Assembly (NCBI RefSeq): GCF_022829365.1
Contig: NZ_JAKSYJ010000215.1
Location: 1-64,000 of the forward strand
Origin: Methylobacterium sp. J-077
Lineage (GTDB): Bacteria; Pseudomonadota; Alphaproteobacteria; Rhizobiales; Beijerinckiaceae
Direction of reading: 5' to 3'
Length of the DNA stretch: 64,000 bases
The notes under the pieces are model-generated. The model worked only from the letters and a program-made list of their open reading frames with translations, did no database searches and was not told where the DNA came from. Shown here piece after piece: positions 62,237 to 64,000 of the stretch. A program made the translations under genes and the position numbers. The stretch's first letter is position 1. Every line of letters begins with the position of its first letter.

Positions 62237-62518
62237 CGGCACCTGTCGGTCGAAAATGATTGTCGGATGGCGTCGTGCGACGTGGTGTCCCGATTCCCGC
62301 AGTGCAACACCGGCCCAGGGGGACGGGCGGAGCGCGAATCCGGGGGCGGTTGCCGGCGTACTCATTTCGTTCTAGCAAAGGCGTCGCATGACGGGCCTGC
62401 GTCCCGCCGGCCCCATCTTGCCGTCGACCGATCCGGGCTCGACATGGGCGTGTGCAGCGGCTGGCCCGCGCGCAAGCCAGCCCCGACCGCGTCGACGCCT
62501 CGAAAGACCGCCGCCCTC

Positions 62519-64000
<1,482 letters not shown>

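Overview
The window reads as a stretch of chromosome from a very GC-rich alphaproteobacterium, most likely a plant-associated Methylobacterium or close relative. That assignment is an inference. It rests on the MucR/Ros regulator, ACC deaminase with an Lrp-type partner, a membrane PQQ dehydrogenase, aerobic cobalamin synthesis (cobF), HWE/HisKA_2 kinases and abundant palindromic intergenic repeats. Core genes (initiator tRNA, purD, rarA, rlmB, uvrA) argue for a chromosome rather than a plasmid.

Layout. 1-9.5 kb: tRNA-fMet, MucR-like regulator, DegP-type protease, rarA, divergent acdR/acdS, gamma-glutamyltransferase, purD. 9.6-16.4 kb: small secreted protein, oxalate decarboxylase, an RND adaptor without a pump, membrane quinoprotein dehydrogenase, a DapA-family lyase. 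16.5-21 kb: a complete YtfQRT-YjfF-type sugar importer. 21.8-25.7 kb: three-subunit molybdenum aldehyde oxidoreductase (PaoABC type). 25.8-33.2 kb: TUDOR-like protein, ParDE-type toxin-antitoxin pair, GAF histidine kinase, patatin phospholipase, an unrecognised protein, an SF2 helicase.

33.2-39.3 kb, all on the minus strand: a tandem glycine riboswitch, a DadA-type FAD amino-acid dehydrogenase, a fold-type II PLP enzyme, a beta-hydroxyaspartate/D-threonine aldolase homologue (BhcC-like), an ornithine-cyclodeaminase/iminosuccinate-reductase homologue (BhcD-like) and cobF. Together these suggest a glycine-responsive route from glycine, through glyoxylate and 3-hydroxyaspartate, to aspartate. 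It would be a variant of the beta-hydroxyaspartate cycle, in which an FAD dehydrogenase rather than an aminotransferase links glycine and glyoxylate. I regard this as the most interesting system in the window.

39.4-49.5 kb: small enzymes (GFA-like, GST, DoxX, ArgE-type deacetylase, GlcG/HbpS-like, alpha/beta hydrolase), an HWE sensor kinase, beta-carbonic anhydrase and small exported proteins. 49.7-52.1 kb: a plasmid-style replication module, with a winged-helix protein, a RepA-family initiator, seven 17-bp iterons and an AT-rich stretch, directly beside rlmB. 52.3-64 kb: rlmB, a polysaccharide-deacetylase-family enzyme, MFS transporter, an amidohydrolase lacking its usual metal ligands, a NIT-domain chemotaxis receptor, oxidoreductase plus cupin pair, another MFS transporter, and the first half of uvrA, which runs off the end.

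Compound palindromic repeats sit at gene 3' ends throughout, and in several cases they supply the last codons or the stop codon of the adjacent gene.
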